The notes under the pieces are model-generated. The model made no database searches, was not told the origin of the DNA, and saw only the letters and a list, made by a program, of their open reading frames with translations. The position numbers and the translations under genes were made by a program. Shown here piece after piece: positions 1 to 9,199 of a DNA stretch of 64,000 nt. This DNA comes from Isoptericola croceus (GTDB taxonomy: Bacteria; Actinomycetota; Actinomycetes; Actinomycetales; Cellulomonadaceae): the NCBI RefSeq assembly GCF_029382255.1, contig NZ_JARLLG010000001.1:682001-746000 (forward strand), read 5' to 3'. The stretch's first letter is position 1; each line of letters opens with the position of its first letter.

Positions 1-432
1 GCGTACCTGCCGGACGGACCCGCCGGAGGCGGCACGCCGACCGGCGGCACCGGCGTGGCGATCCCGTCGTCGCGGTCGCCCGAGCAGCAGCTCGCCGCCG
101 CGATGTTCGTCCAGTTCCTGACCGACACGGAGCGGACCGCGACGTTCTCCGAGAGCACCGGGTACGTGCCGGTGCGCACCTCCGCCGTGGAGAGCGAGAC
201 GATGCAGAAGATCTACGAGTCCACGCCGCAGTTCCGCACCGCGGTCGACCAGCTCGCCGAGAAGGCGCGGCCGCAGGACGACGCGCGGGTGTTCATCCCG
301 GGTGCGGACGCACTCCTCAACGAGGCCCTCGAGATGATCATCCTCGAGGGGCAGGACCCGGCCACCGCGTTCGAGACGATCACGCCGCGCATCGAGACGG
401 CGTACTCCGAGAACGTGGAGCCGTACCTGTGA
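1..432 (+). CDS. ugpB: ABC transporter glycerol-3-phosphate-type solute-binding protein, C-terminal part (5' end outside window)
   Basis: The frame is open from the first base, so the gene begins upstream of the window. The visible 143 residues are the C-terminal lobe of a family 1 extracellular solute-binding protein. [10 protein letters not shown] segment is followed by an FVQFLTD helix and by TGYVPVR, the arrangement seen at the end of UgpB-like binding proteins. Such lipoproteins capture glycerol-3-phosphate or glycerophosphodiesters outside the membrane and pass them to an ABC permease. The stop overlaps the start of a glycerophosphodiester phosphodiesterase (GTGA), which supports a Ugp-type substrate over a sugar. 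The signal peptide and most of the ligand pocket are not visible, so exact specificity is inferred. Confidence 0.75.
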   Translation, partial: AYLPDGPAGGGTPTGGTGVAIPSSRSPEQQLAAAMFVQFLTDTERTATFSESTGYVPVRTSAVESETMQKIYESTPQFRTAVDQLAEKARPQDDARVFIPGADALLNEALEMIILEGQDPATAFETITPRIETAYSENVEPYL

Positions 433-1187
433 CGGCCGCGCCTCCCCGGGTGGTGGCCCACCGGGGGAACAGCGAGGTCGCGCCGCAGAACACCCTGGCC
501 GCGTTCGAGGCGGCCCGCCGCAGCGGGGCGCACGGCGTCGAGCTCGACGTCCGGCTGACGGCCGACGGCCAGGCTGTCGTGATCCACGACGATACGGTGG
601 ACGCCACGACGGACGGGACCGGCGCCCTGGACCGGATGAGCCTCGACCAGGTCAGGGCGCTCGACGCCGGACGCTGGTTCGCCCCGGCTTTCACGGGCCA
701 GCGGGTCCCGACCTTCGCCGAGGTGGCCGACCTGCTCTCGGGATGGCCGGAGGTCGACCTGCTGCTGGAGCTCAAGGGCGTGTGGAGCGCCGAGCAGGTG
801 CGACCGCTCCTCGAGACGGCGGTCGCTGCCGGGCTGCGGGAGCGCACGGTCGGGCAGAGCTTCTGGCCCGAGACGGTCGAGGCGTTGCGGGAGGCGGACC
901 CCGGCCTGCGCCGAGGGCTGCTGGTCCTCGCCGCGGACGACGACCTCCTTGCCCGGTGCGCCGCCCTGGACGTGGAGATGTGCAACCCGATCGGGTCGAT
1001 GCTCGAGCACGAGCCGGACCTGGTGCGCCGGTTCCACGAGGCAGGGCTGCGGACGGCGGTGTGGACGCTCAACGAGCCCGCGCAGTGGGAGGCGGCCGTC
1101 CGGCTCGGTGTGGACCAGATCATCACGGACCGCCCCGACCGGTTGGCGGGATGGTTGGCCGGGCGCTCGGCCGCGGCGATGGTCTGA
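429..1187 (+). CDS. ugpQ: Glycerophosphodiester phosphodiesterase
   Basis: 252-aa GDPD-family enzyme, expected to hydrolyse glycerophosphodiesters to glycerol-3-phosphate and an alcohol. The family signature is clear: HRG at residues 11-13, the metal-binding pair E38 and D40 in GVELDVRLT, and H53 in VIHDDTVD. The C-terminus carries WTLNEP and a [10 protein letters not shown] strand, also typical. There is no signal peptide, so it should act in the cytosol on imported diesters. The GTG start overlaps the stop of the upstream binding protein by 4 nt, indicating translational coupling in a ugp-like operon. The symbol rests on family and context; the protein could also be called GlpQ-like. Confidence 0.92.
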   Translation: MTAAPPRVVAHRGNSEVAPQNTLAAFEAARRSGAHGVELDVRLTADGQAVVIHDDTVDATTDGTGALDRMSLDQVRALDAGRWFAPAFTGQRVPTFAEVADLLSGWPEVDLLLELKGVWSAEQVRPLLETAVAAGLRERTVGQSFWPETVEALREADPGLRRGLLVLAADDDLLARCAALDVEMCNPIGSMLEHEPDLVRRFHEAGLRTAVWTLNEPAQWEAAVRLGVDQIITDRPDRLAGWLAGRSAAAMV

Positions 1188-1279
1188 GGTCCGTGAGCGC
1201 GGCGTCGGCCCGGCGCGGAGTGCGGACAGCACCCGCACCGGGCCGACGCCGACCGGCGACGACGTGGGACGATGTCGCC

Positions 1280-1972
1280 ATGTCCCGCGCCAGCCTGGAG
1301 AAGAACCCCGCCGAGGTCGCGTCGATGTTCGACGGGATCGCGCAGCGGTACGACCTGACGAACGACCTGATCTCGCTCGGGCAGGACCGCCGGTGGCGAC
1401 GGGCGACCGTCGCGGCGGTCGACGCGACGCCCGGTGAGCGGGTGCTCGACCTCGCGGCCGGGACGGGCACGTCCAGTGAGCCGTTCGCGGACGCCGGCGC
1501 CGTCGTCGTCCCGTCCGACTTCTCGTTCGGGATGCTCCAGGTCGGCAAGTCGCGGCGCGGCGACCTGCCGTTCGTGGCCGGGGACGCCACCCGGCTGCCG
1601 TTCGCGGACGCCGCGTTCGACGCGGTCACGATCAGCTTCGGGCTCCGCAACGTCGTCGACACCCCGGCGGCGCTGGCCGAGATGCTGCGCGTCGTGCGCC
1701 CCGGTGGCCGCGTGGTCATCTGCGAGTTCTCGCAGCCGACCTGGGCGCCGCTGCGCACGGTCTACATGGAGTACCTGATGCGTGCGCTGCCGCCGGTCGC
1801 CGCGGCCGTCACGCGCGACAAGGGCTCCTACGAGTACCTGGCGGAGTCCATCCGGGCCTGGCCGGACCAGGAGGCGCTGGGTCGGCTGATGATCGGCGCG
1901 GGCTGGGAACGGGTGGGCTACCGGAACCTGTCGGGCGGCATCGTCGCCCTGCACCGCGCCGTGCGTCCCTGA
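1280..1972 (+). CDS. menG: Demethylmenaquinone methyltransferase
   Basis: 230-aa class I SAM-dependent methyltransferase of the UbiE/MenG family, catalysing the last C-methylation of menaquinone. Family features are [18 protein letters not shown] near the N-terminus, the SAM-binding loop [10 protein letters not shown] at 55-64, FGLRNV in the middle, and a C-terminal [15 protein letters not shown]...GW segment. I chose the ATG at 1280 because [20 protein letters not shown] is the normal N-terminus; the longer upstream frame is non-coding in character. Neighbours are menJ, nuoA-N and a polyprenyl diphosphate synthase, so it belongs to a quinone/respiration block. Its stop codon lies inside the left arm of a strong hairpin. 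Confidence 0.95.
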   Translation: MSRASLEKNPAEVASMFDGIAQRYDLTNDLISLGQDRRWRRATVAAVDATPGERVLDLAAGTGTSSEPFADAGAVVVPSDFSFGMLQVGKSRRGDLPFVAGDATRLPFADAAFDAVTISFGLRNVVDTPAALAEMLRVVRPGGRVVICEFSQPTWAPLRTVYMEYLMRALPPVAAAVTRDKGSYEYLAESIRAWPDQEALGRLMIGAGWERVGYRNLSGGIVALHRAVRP

Positions 1973-2038
1973 CGCCGAACGTCTCGGTCCGGCACGTCCA
2001 GAGCGTCCAGGGCGTGCCGGACCGAGACGTTCGGCGTC
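1971..2038. terminator. Bidirectional terminator between convergent menG and the YtxH-like gene
   Basis: A perfect 26-bp inverted repeat (arms 1971-1996 and 2013-2038) with a 16-nt loop. The left arm begins inside the menG stop codon and the right arm ends 7 bp before the stop codon of the minus-strand gene. No clear T-tract flanks it, which is common in high-GC actinobacteria. The position between convergent genes makes it a two-way terminator. Confidence 0.85.
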
Positions 2039-2045
2039 AGGTGGG

Positions 2046-2237
2046 TCAGGAGGGGGTGACCTTCTCCTGGGCCTCGCTCACCTTGCTCTGGAACTCACCG
2101 ACCTTCTCCTGGACGCGCGGGTCGTTCCAGGTGTCGGTGGCCCAGCCCTTGGCCTGGTCGAGCGTCGCGCGGCCCTTCTCCGTGCCGAGGAAGTAGCCCA
2201 GCGCGGCGCCGAGGACGAGTGCGGTCGTTGCCTTCAT
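2046..2237 (-). CDS. Small YtxH-like membrane-anchored protein
   Basis: 63-aa protein. The start ATG (complement of 2235-2237) follows GGAGG at a good distance, so longer upstream extensions were discarded. Residues 5-16 (TALVLGAALGYF) form a short hydrophobic stretch followed by LGTEKGR, the usual pattern of YtxH/general-stress small proteins. The rest is a charged amphipathic helix (DQAKGWATDTW, VQEKVGEFQSKVSEAQEKV). Function in this family is poorly defined; envelope stress is often suggested. It is transcribed away from menJ and convergent with menG, so it is a separate transcript. Confidence 0.7.
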   Translation of the reverse strand: MKATTALVLGAALGYFLGTEKGRATLDQAKGWATDTWNDPRVQEKVGEFQSKVSEAQEKVTPS

Positions 2238-2373
2238 GGTGCGATGCCTCCGGATGGCTGCTGCAGGTTGTCGACGGGCGCGTGCGTCTCGACCGTATGT
2301 CGTGACCTGCCTCGACGCCACCGTGCGCACGAGGGAAGGTTTGCCTTCCTACACAACCGTCGACGATCGTGGC

Positions 2374-2379
2374 TAGAGT
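2374..2379 (+). promoter_or_regulatory. Possible -10 element (TAGAGT) upstream of menJ-nuo
   Basis: TAGAGT fits the actinobacterial TANNNT -10 pattern and sits in the 221-bp divergent intergenic region before menJ. I see no convincing -35 partner. If used, transcription would start around 2386, just upstream of the CRP-like palindrome at 2392-2409. Confidence 0.35.
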
Positions 2380-2391
2380 GACCGCAGTACG

Positions 2392-2409
2392 TTGTGACTG
2401 AGTTCACAA
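2392..2409. promoter_or_regulatory. CRP/GlxR-type operator in front of menJ-nuoA-N
   Basis: TTGTGACTGAGTTCACAA is a perfect 6+6+6 palindrome and contains TGTGA-N6-TCACA, the half-site pair recognised by CRP/FNR-family regulators, including actinobacterial GlxR/Crp. It ends 50 bp before the menJ start and is the only such site I noticed in the window. Placement ahead of a complex I operon suggests control by cAMP or carbon/redox status. Whether it activates or represses depends on the unmapped transcription start; with the TAGAGT -10 it would lie just downstream of the start site. Confidence 0.6.
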
Positions 2410-2458
2410 GACGTCTCCGGCAACGAGGTCGGGGTCTCTCGTCGAGGGAGGTGGGGCA

Positions 2459-3784
2459 GTGCGAGCATCGCATCGCGACGACGCTGACGTGATCGTCGTC
2501 GGCGCCGGTCCGGCCGGTGCCTCGACCGCGCACTGGTGCGCCTCCGCCGGCCTCGACGTCCTGCTCCTGGACAAGGCGTCCTTCCCTCGCGACAAGATCT
2601 GCGGCGACGGTCTGACCCCGCGCGCCGTGGCCGAGCTCGCCCGGATGGGCGTCGACACGCGAGCCGACGACGGCTGGATCCGCAACGAGGGACTGCGGGT
2701 CGTCGCGGGCGGGCGTTCGTGGGAGCTCGCCTGGCCGGAGCTGACCACCTATCCCGGGTACGGGATGGCGCGCAGCCGCATGTCGCTGGACCACCGGCTG
2801 GTCCAGCACGCCCAGGCCTCCGGGGCCAAGCTCGTCGAGCGGACCAGGGTCGCCGGCGCGCTCACCGACGAACGCAGCGGACGGGTCGTCGGTGTGACGG
2901 CCCAGCCGCTCGACGGCCGCGGCCGCGCCGACGGGCCGACCGCCACCTACCGGGCACCCGTCGTCGTCGCCGCCGACGGCGTGTCCTCGCGCTTCGCGAC
3001 CACGCTCGGGATCGCCCGTCGTGACGACCGCCCGATGGGCACCGCGGTGCGCACCTACTTCCGCACGGAGACGGCCTCCGGGACCACGTCGCGCCACGAG
3101 GACGCCTTCATGGAGTCCCACCTCGAGCTGTGGGACGGGGCACCGGGGGAGTCGAACCTCCTGCCCGGCTACGGCTGGATCTTCGCCCTCGGCGACGGCA
3201 CCGCGAACGTCGGCCTCGGCTCGGTGAGCTCGACGCCGGCACGGCAGTCCGCCACCGGGCACGACTACCGCGCCCTGATGGCCGCGTGGATGCGCAACAC
3301 GCCGGACGACTGGGGCTTCACCGCCGAGAACCAGGTCGGTCCGGTGCGCGGTGCGGCGCTGCCCATGGGGTTCAACCGGACCCCCATGTACTCCGGTGGC
3401 GCGCTGCTCGTCGGCGACGCCGCCGGCATGGTCAGCCCGTTCAACGGCGAGGGCATCGCCTACGCCCTGCAGGCGGGCCGCGTCGCCGCGGACGCCATCG
3501 CGCAGGCGCGCACCCGGGTCACCGACGACGCCCGCGAGCGCACCCTGCTCACCTACGCCGACCGGATGCGCGACGACCTGGGCGGGTACTACACGCTCGG
3601 ACGCTGGTTCGTCCGGCTCATCGAGCACCCGGCGGTGATGCGGCTGTGCGTGCGCTACGGGCTGCCGCGACGGGTCGTCATGCAGTTCGTCCTCAAGCTG
3701 CTCTCCGACTGCTACGAGCCGCGGGGCGGCGACTGGGTCGACCGGGTGATCGCGGGGCTGACGAGGGTGGTCCCGAAGGCATGA
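2459..3784 (+). CDS. menJ: Menaquinone/geranylgeranyl reductase family flavoprotein
   Basis: 441-aa FAD-dependent oxidoreductase of the geranylgeranyl reductase family. The Rossmann FAD site is VIVVGAGPAG (11-20). DKICGDGLTPRAVAEL (45-60) and LPGYGWIFALGDG closely match mycobacterial MenJ, which saturates one isoprene unit of the menaquinone side chain. The LVGDAAGMVSPFNGEGI motif near residue 320 is the second FAD-binding signature. The GTG start at 2459 follows a strong GAGGGAGG site. It sits between menG and nuoA, so tail saturation is genetically linked to complex I. A lipid geranylgeranyl reductase is the alternative, but context favours MenJ. Confidence 0.85.
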   Translation: MRASHRDDADVIVVGAGPAGASTAHWCASAGLDVLLLDKASFPRDKICGDGLTPRAVAELARMGVDTRADDGWIRNEGLRVVAGGRSWELAWPELTTYPGYGMARSRMSLDHRLVQHAQASGAKLVERTRVAGALTDERSGRVVGVTAQPLDGRGRADGPTATYRAPVVVAADGVSSRFATTLGIARRDDRPMGTAVRTYFRTETASGTTSRHEDAFMESHLELWDGAPGESNLLPGYGWIFALGDGTANVGLGSVSSTPARQSATGHDYRALMAAWMRNTPDDWGFTAENQVGPVRGAALPMGFNRTPMYSGGALLVGDAAGMVSPFNGEGIAYALQAGRVAADAIAQARTRVTDDARERTLLTYADRMRDDLGGYYTLGRWFVRLIEHPAVMRLCVRYGLPRRVVMQFVLKLLSDCYEPRGGDWVDRVIAGLTRVVPKA

Positions 3785-3932
3785 GGACGAAGAGCCCCCG
3801 CGGAGGGACGTCGAGGGACGAGGTGCGCCGGAGCGAGGCACCGCAGCCCTCATGCGTCGAGCGACAAGGCATGAGACCCGACGTGGCACGAGGGAGTGAC
3901 ACCGGCGTGACCGATCCAGGCGAGGAGATCCG

Positions 3933-4295
3933 ATGACCAACCCGTATGTCCCGGTGCTGGTCCTCATGGGCATCGCGGCCGTGCTCGCTCTGGGCGGGGT
4001 GGCGGCGAGCGCCGTCATCGGGCCCAAGCGTTACAACCGGGCCAAGCTCGACGCCTACGAGTGCGGCATCGAGCCGACTCCGCTCGCGATGGGCGGGGGC
4101 CGGCTGCCGATCAAGTACTACCTGGTGGCGATGACGTTCATCGTCTTCGACATCGAGGTGGTCTTCCTCTACCCGTGGGCGGTGGACTTCGCCGTCCTGG
4201 CCGGGTTCGGGCTGGCGGCGATGCTCATCTTCCTGGTGCTGATCACCGTGCCGTTCGTCTATGAGTGGCGGCGCGGCGGGTTCGACTGGGTCTGA
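3933..4295 (+). CDS. nuoA: NADH-quinone oxidoreductase subunit A
   Basis: 120-aa membrane subunit of complex I with three predicted helices (about 6-30, 63-85, 90-111). The loop YNRAKLDAYECGIEP is the conserved NuoA signature with the quinone-site cysteine, and the second helix carries FDIEVVFLYPW with its conserved acidic pair. The start has GAGGAG just upstream. The 148-bp gap after menJ holds no gene I can support, and the operon probably continues from menJ. Confidence 0.96.
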   Translation: MTNPYVPVLVLMGIAAVLALGGVAASAVIGPKRYNRAKLDAYECGIEPTPLAMGGGRLPIKYYLVAMTFIVFDIEVVFLYPWAVDFAVLAGFGLAAMLIFLVLITVPFVYEWRRGGFDWV

Positions 4296-4350
4296 CAGGT
4301 AGTTCGGCAAGGGTGCCGCTCGGCGGCACCGACGCTCCGAAGGAGGAGAC

Positions 4351-4902
4351 ATGGGGCTTGAGGAGTCGCCGTCAGGCTTCCTGCTCACGACGATCGAGGA
4401 TCTCGCGGGCTACCTGCGCAAGGCGTCCGTGTGGCCGGTGACGTTCGGGCTGGCGTGCTGCGCCATCGAGATGATGGCGGCCGGTGCGTCGCGGTTCGAC
4501 CTGTCCCGGTTCGGGATGGAGGTCTTCCGGGCGTCGCCGCGCCAGGCGGACCTCATGATCGTCGCGGGTCGGGTCAGCCAGAAGATGGCGCCCGTCGTGC
4601 GGCAGGTCTACGACCAGATGAGCGAGCCCAAGTGGGTGCTGTCGATGGGCGTCTGCGCGTCCAGCGGCGGCATGTTCAACAACTACGCGATCGTGCAGGG
4701 CGTCGACCACATCCTGCCGGTCGACATCTACCTGCCGGGCTGCCCGCCGCGCCCCGAGATGCTGATCAACGCGATCCTGGCGCTGCACCAGCAAATCCAG
4801 GACGCCCCTCTCGGTGTCAACCGGACCGAGGCGGCGAAGGCGGCGGAGGCCGCGGCTCTCGAGGCGACGCCCACCTCCCAGATGATCGGGCTGCTGCGAT
4901 GA
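4351..4902 (+). CDS. nuoB: NADH-quinone oxidoreductase subunit B (N2 cluster)
   Basis: 183-aa peripheral-arm subunit that holds terminal [4Fe-4S] cluster N2 and passes electrons to menaquinone. The ligands are visible: C36 and C37 (GLACCAIEM), C102 (GVCASSGG) and C131 (LPGCPPRPE). A strong GAAGGAGG precedes the ATG. The last 25 residues are an alanine/glutamate-rich tail. The stop overlaps the nuoC start (ATGA). Confidence 0.97.
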   Translation: MGLEESPSGFLLTTIEDLAGYLRKASVWPVTFGLACCAIEMMAAGASRFDLSRFGMEVFRASPRQADLMIVAGRVSQKMAPVVRQVYDQMSEPKWVLSMGVCASSGGMFNNYAIVQGVDHILPVDIYLPGCPPRPEMLINAILALHQQIQDAPLGVNRTEAAKAAEAAALEATPTSQMIGLLR

Positions 4903-5657
4903 CGGGGGGCGAGGGACGTGAGGTCGTCGGCGGCGGGTACGACCTGCCGGAGCCGACGGCGGAGCACGTCGCCGAGCGCACCGGCATGTTCGGAGCGCAC
5001 GACACGGGCGACACCTCCGGCTACGGCGGGCTGGTGCGCACGGTCACGATGCCGCCGGCCGCCACCCGGCCCTACGGGGGCTGGTTCGACGAGGCCGTCG
5101 ACGTGCTCGCGGAGGTCCTCGACGAACAGGGCGTCGCGTTCGGCGACGCCGTGGAGCGTGTCGTGGTCTTCGACCCGCGGCGCAGGACGGCGGACGCCGG
5201 GCCGAGCGCCGACGCCGAGCTGACGCTCTACGTCGCCCGCCAGCACCTGGTGGCGGTCTGCCAGGCGCTGCGCGACGACCAGGACCTGCGCTTCGAGCTC
5301 TCGCTCGGGGTGTCCGGCGTGCACTTCCCGGAGGATGCCGGGCGCGAGCTGCACGCCGTCTACCACCTGACCTCGGTGACGCACGCCCGTCGGCTGCGTC
5401 TCGAGGTGACGTGCCCTGACAGCGATCCCCACGTGCCGACGACCACGGGCGTCTACCCGACGAACGACTGGCACGAGCGCGAGACGTGGGACTTCTTCGG
5501 GATCGTCTTCGACGGGCACCCCGGCCTGGCCCGCATCGAGATGCCGGACGACTGGCCGGGCCACCCCCAGCGCAAGGACTACCCGCTCGGCGGCATCCCC
5601 GTGGAGTACAAGGGCGCCACGATCCCGCCGCCGGACACGAGGAGGCAGTACTCATGA
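4899..5657 (+). CDS. nuoC: NADH-quinone oxidoreductase subunit C
   Basis: 252-aa 30-kDa-type subunit of the peripheral arm. The family signature [20 protein letters not shown] is followed by RKDYPLGG at the C-terminal end. Start and stop both use ATGA overlaps with nuoB and nuoD. About 75 N-terminal residues precede the usual core and look low-complexity, so the first part may be lineage specific. NuoC and NuoD are separate here, not fused. Confidence 0.95.
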   Translation: MTGGEGREVVGGGYDLPEPTAEHVAERTGMFGAHDTGDTSGYGGLVRTVTMPPAATRPYGGWFDEAVDVLAEVLDEQGVAFGDAVERVVVFDPRRRTADAGPSADAELTLYVARQHLVAVCQALRDDQDLRFELSLGVSGVHFPEDAGRELHAVYHLTSVTHARRLRLEVTCPDSDPHVPTTTGVYPTNDWHERETWDFFGIVFDGHPGLARIEMPDDWPGHPQRKDYPLGGIPVEYKGATIPPPDTRRQYS

Positions 5658-7024
5658 CGTCGACTGCCAGCGACGCCCCACGGATGCCGCACGCGGCCCG
5701 CTCGACGCGCCCGCCGAGCGAGGACTACGGCCCCGGCGTGCCGGGCTTCGAGGCCTCCGGCGGCGACTGGGACGAGATCGCCCGCGAGGCGATCGGCGAG
5801 GAGCGGATCGTCGTCAACATGGGTCCGCAGCACCCGTCCACGCACGGCGTGCTGCGTCTCATGCTCGAGATCGACGGCGAGACGGTGACCGAGGCGCGCT
5901 GCGGCATCGGCTACCTGCACACCGGCATCGAGAAGAACATGGAGTTCCGCACCTGGACGCAGGGCACCACGTTCTGCACCCGGATGGACTACCTCGCGCC
6001 GCTGTTCCAGGAGACCGCCTACTGCCTGGGCACCGAGCGCCTGCTCGGCATCACCGACGACGTCCCGGAGCGCGCGAGCGTGATCCGGGTGCTGATGATG
6101 GAGCTCAACCGGGTCGCCTCCCACCTCGTCTGCCTGGGCACCGGCGGCAACGAGATGGGCGCGACGACGGTCATGACGATCGGCTTCACGGCCCGCGAGG
6201 AGATCCTGCGGCTCTTCGAGGCGATCACCGGGCTGCGCATGAACCACGCCTACGTCCGCCCGGGCGGCGTCGCCACGGACGCGCCGGAGGGCTTCACGGA
6301 CCAGGTCCGTGCTGCGCTGCCCAAGGTGCGGGGGTACCTGGGCCAGCTCGGCGACCTGATGCTCGCCAACCCGATCTTCAAGTCCCGTCTGACGGACGTC
6401 GGGGTGCTGAACCTGGCGGGATGCTTCGCCCTCGGCATCACCGGGCCGGTGCTGCGCTCGGCGGGGCACCCGTACGACGTGCGCAAGGCCTTCCCGTACA
6501 GCGGGTACGAGACCTACGACTTCGACGTGCCCACCGACACCACGGCCGACTCCTACGCGCGCGTCGTGCTCCGTCTCGAGGAGTGCTACCAGTCGCTGAA
6601 GATCGTCGAGCAGTGCCTGCAGCGCCTCGACGACACGGTCGGCGCCCCGGTGATGGTCGCCGACAAGAAGATCGCCTGGCCGGCCCAGCTCGCCGTCGGG
6701 TCCGACGGGCAGGGCAACTCGCTGGACCACATCCGCCAGATCATGGGCACCTCGATGGAGGCGCTCATCCACCACTTCAAGCTGGTGACCGAGGGGTTCG
6801 GCGTCCCGGCGGGGCAGACGTGGCAGACCATCGAGCACCCGCGGGGCGAGCTGGGTGTGCACCTCGTGTCCGACGGCGGCACGAGACCGTACCGGGCGCA
6901 CTTCCGCGACCCGTCGTTCAACAACCTCCAGGCCGTGTCGGTGCTGTGCGAGGGCGGCCAGGTGGCCGACGTCGTGGTGGCCGTCGCGTCCCTGGACCCC
7001 GTGCTGGGAGGGGTGGACCGATGA
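5654..7024 (+). CDS. nuoD: NADH-quinone oxidoreductase subunit D
   Basis: 456-aa 49-kDa-type subunit that forms the quinone pocket with Nuo[16 protein letters not shown] (near 55-69) carries the conserved quinone-site histidines, and [13 protein letters not shown] is the usual central motif. The C-terminus ends in VLGGVDR, as normal for the family. The first 45 residues are variable. It overlaps both neighbours by ATGA. Confidence 0.97.
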   Translation: MTSTASDAPRMPHAARSTRPPSEDYGPGVPGFEASGGDWDEIAREAIGEERIVVNMGPQHPSTHGVLRLMLEIDGETVTEARCGIGYLHTGIEKNMEFRTWTQGTTFCTRMDYLAPLFQETAYCLGTERLLGITDDVPERASVIRVLMMELNRVASHLVCLGTGGNEMGATTVMTIGFTAREEILRLFEAITGLRMNHAYVRPGGVATDAPEGFTDQVRAALPKVRGYLGQLGDLMLANPIFKSRLTDVGVLNLAGCFALGITGPVLRSAGHPYDVRKAFPYSGYETYDFDVPTDTTADSYARVVLRLEECYQSLKIVEQCLQRLDDTVGAPVMVADKKIAWPAQLAVGSDGQGNSLDHIRQIMGTSMEALIHHFKLVTEGFGVPAGQTWQTIEHPRGELGVHLVSDGGTRPYRAHFRDPSFNNLQAVSVLCEGGQVADVVVAVASLDPVLGGVDR

Positions 7025-7866
7025 CCGCCGAACCGGTGGGCGCACGCTCGCGCACGGGCTACGACGCCGAGACGTTGGCCGCGCTGACGGCCGACGCCGA
7101 GAAGATCGTCGCCCGCTATCCCGACCCTCGGTCCGGGCTGCTCCCGATGCTGCACCTCGTGCAGTCCGTGGACGGCTACGTGAGCCGGGACGGGATCCTG
7201 TTCTGCGCCGAGCAGCTGGAGCTCACGGCCGCCGAGGTCTCCGCCGTGGCGACGTTCTACACGCAGTACAAGCGCCACCCCAACGGCACCTACACGGTGG
7301 GTGTGTGCACCAACACCCTGTGCGCGGTGATGGGCGGCGACGCGATCTTCGACCGGCTGTCGGAGCACCTCGACGTCGGGCACGACGAGACCACCGAGGA
7401 CGGCTCGATCACGCTGGAGCGGGTCGAGTGCAATGCCGCCTGCGACTACGCGCCGGTGATGATGGTCAACTGGGAGTTCTTCGACAACCAGACCCCGGAG
7501 TCGGCCACGCAGATCGCCGACCGCCTCCGCGCGGGTGAGGAGGTCGCGCCGACCCGTGGCGCGGCGAGCGTCTGCTCGTTCAAGCAGACGAGCCGGGTCC
7601 TGGCCGGGTTCACCGACGGCCGCGCCGACGAGGGTGTCGCGGCGGGCGGGCCCACGCTCGAGGGTCTGCGGATCGCCCGTGAGCAGGGCTGGGTCGCGCC
7701 CGGCCCGCAGCGCGCCGCCGAGGGCGAGGAGCCGGCCGAGGTCCCGCCGGAGACCGGCACGGCGCAGTCGAGTGCCGAGCGCAAGCCGACGACGGCCCAG
7801 GACGAGAAGCCGGGGGCGCCCGACGCCTCGGAGCCCGGCAAGGGAACGGAGGCTTCTGATGACTGA
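7021..7866 (+). CDS. nuoE: NADH-quinone oxidoreductase subunit E with acidic C-terminal extension
   Basis: 281-aa 24-kDa-type subunit with a [2Fe-2S] cluster bound by C96, C101, C137 and C141 ([16 protein letters not shown]). It works with NuoF in the NADH dehydrogenase module. The family core ends near residue 185. A region carrying a [20 protein letters not shown] segment and a roughly 60-residue Glu/Pro/Ala/Lys-rich tail follow, and the tail looks disordered. It overlaps nuoD by ATGA and nuoF by 8 nt. Confidence 0.95.
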   Translation: MTAEPVGARSRTGYDAETLAALTADAEKIVARYPDPRSGLLPMLHLVQSVDGYVSRDGILFCAEQLELTAAEVSAVATFYTQYKRHPNGTYTVGVCTNTLCAVMGGDAIFDRLSEHLDVGHDETTEDGSITLERVECNAACDYAPVMMVNWEFFDNQTPESATQIADRLRAGEEVAPTRGAASVCSFKQTSRVLAGFTDGRADEGVAAGGPTLEGLRIAREQGWVAPGPQRAAEGEEPAEVPPETGTAQSSAERKPTTAQDEKPGAPDASEPGKGTEASDD

Positions 7867-9199
7867 CACGCTGACGCCGGTCCTCACCGACACCTGGGAC
7901 GCCGAGAGGTCCTGGACGCTCGAGTCCTACCTCGCCCACGGCGGGTACGAGGGGCTGCGCGCCGCGCTCGCCCAGGACCCGGCCGACGTGGTGCAGGCCG
8001 TCAAGGACTCCGGCCTGCGCGGCCGTGGTGGCGCCGGGTTCCCCACCGGCATGAAGTGGGGATTCCTCCCTGCGCCCGACGGCGGTCCGCGCTACCTCGT
8101 CGTCAACGCCGACGAGTCCGAGCCGGGCACCTGCAAGGACATCCCGCTGATGCTCGCGAGCCCGCAGCACCTCATCGAGGGCGTCGCCATCACCAGCTAC
8201 GCCATCGGCTGCCACCACGCGTTCATCTACGTGCGCGGCGAGGTGCTGCACGTCTACCGGCGGCTCCTGGCCGCGGTGGCCGAGGCCTACGACGCCGGCT
8301 ATCTCGGCACCGACATCCAGGGATCGGGCTTCGACCTCGAGGTCACCGTGCACGCCGGCGCCGGAGCCTACATCTGCGGCGAGGAGACGGCGCTGCTCGA
8401 CTCCCTCGAGGGCAAGCGGGGCCAGCCCCGGCTCAAGCCGCCATTCCCCGCCGTCGCCGGTCTGTACGCGCGGCCCACGGTGGTCAACAACGTCGAGTCG
8501 ATCGCGTCGGTGCCGGGCATCATGGCCAAGGGCGCCGACTGGTTCGCCTCGATGGGCACGGAGAAGTCCCAGGGCCACGGCCTGTTCTCCCTGTCCGGGC
8601 ACGTGACCCGGCCCGGCCAGTTCGAGGCGCCGCTCGGCATCACCTTGCGCGAGCTCCTCGACCTCGCCGGCGGGGTCCGCGAGGGGCACGAGCTGAAGTT
8701 CTGGACACCGGGCGGCTCCTCGACGCCGATCTTCACCGCCGAGCACCTCGACGTCCCGCTCGACTACGAGTCCGTCGGGGCGGCCGGGTCCATGCTCGGC
8801 ACCCGCGCCCTGCAGGTCTTCGACGAGACCACCTGCGTGGTCCGGGCGGTGAGCCGTTGGACGGACTTCTACGCCCACGAGTCCTGCGGCAAGTGCACCC
8901 CGTGCCGCGAGGGCACCTACTGGCTCAAGCAGGTGCTGCACCGTATCGAGGCGGGCGAGGGCACAGGCCCTGACATCGACCTGCTGCTCGACCTGTGCGA
9001 CAACATCCTCGGCCGGGCCTTCTGCGCGCTGGGGGACGGGGCGACGTCGCCCATCACCTCCAGCATCCAGTACTTCCGCGAGGAGTACGAGGCGCACCTC
9101 GACGGCCGCGGCTGCCCGTTCGACCCGGCCCGGTCCACGCTGTTCGACGACACTCCCCAGGCGCCGCCGGCGCTCGCGGGCGCAGGAGGCCACCGATGA
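7859..9199 (+). CDS. nuoF: NADH-quinone oxidoreductase subunit F (NADH/FMN binding)
   Basis: 446-aa 51-kDa-type subunit, the electron entry point. It shows [13 protein letters not shown] (56-68, NADH/FMN site), [31 protein letters not shown], and the [4Fe-4S] N3 motif [13 protein letters not shown] followed later by a lone Cys in RAFCALGDG. The start at 7859 gives the usual N-terminus and overlaps nuoE. The stop overlaps nuoG by ATGA. Confidence 0.97.
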   Translation: MTDTLTPVLTDTWDAERSWTLESYLAHGGYEGLRAALAQDPADVVQAVKDSGLRGRGGAGFPTGMKWGFLPAPDGGPRYLVVNADESEPGTCKDIPLMLASPQHLIEGVAITSYAIGCHHAFIYVRGEVLHVYRRLLAAVAEAYDAGYLGTDIQGSGFDLEVTVHAGAGAYICGEETALLDSLEGKRGQPRLKPPFPAVAGLYARPTVVNNVESIASVPGIMAKGADWFASMGTEKSQGHGLFSLSGHVTRPGQFEAPLGITLRELLDLAGGVREGHELKFWTPGGSSTPIFTAEHLDVPLDYESVGAAGSMLGTRALQVFDETTCVVRAVSRWTDFYAHESCGKCTPCREGTYWLKQVLHRIEAGEGTGPDIDLLLDLCDNILGRAFCALGDGATSPITSSIQYFREEYEAHLDGRGCPFDPARSTLFDDTPQAPPALAGAGGHR

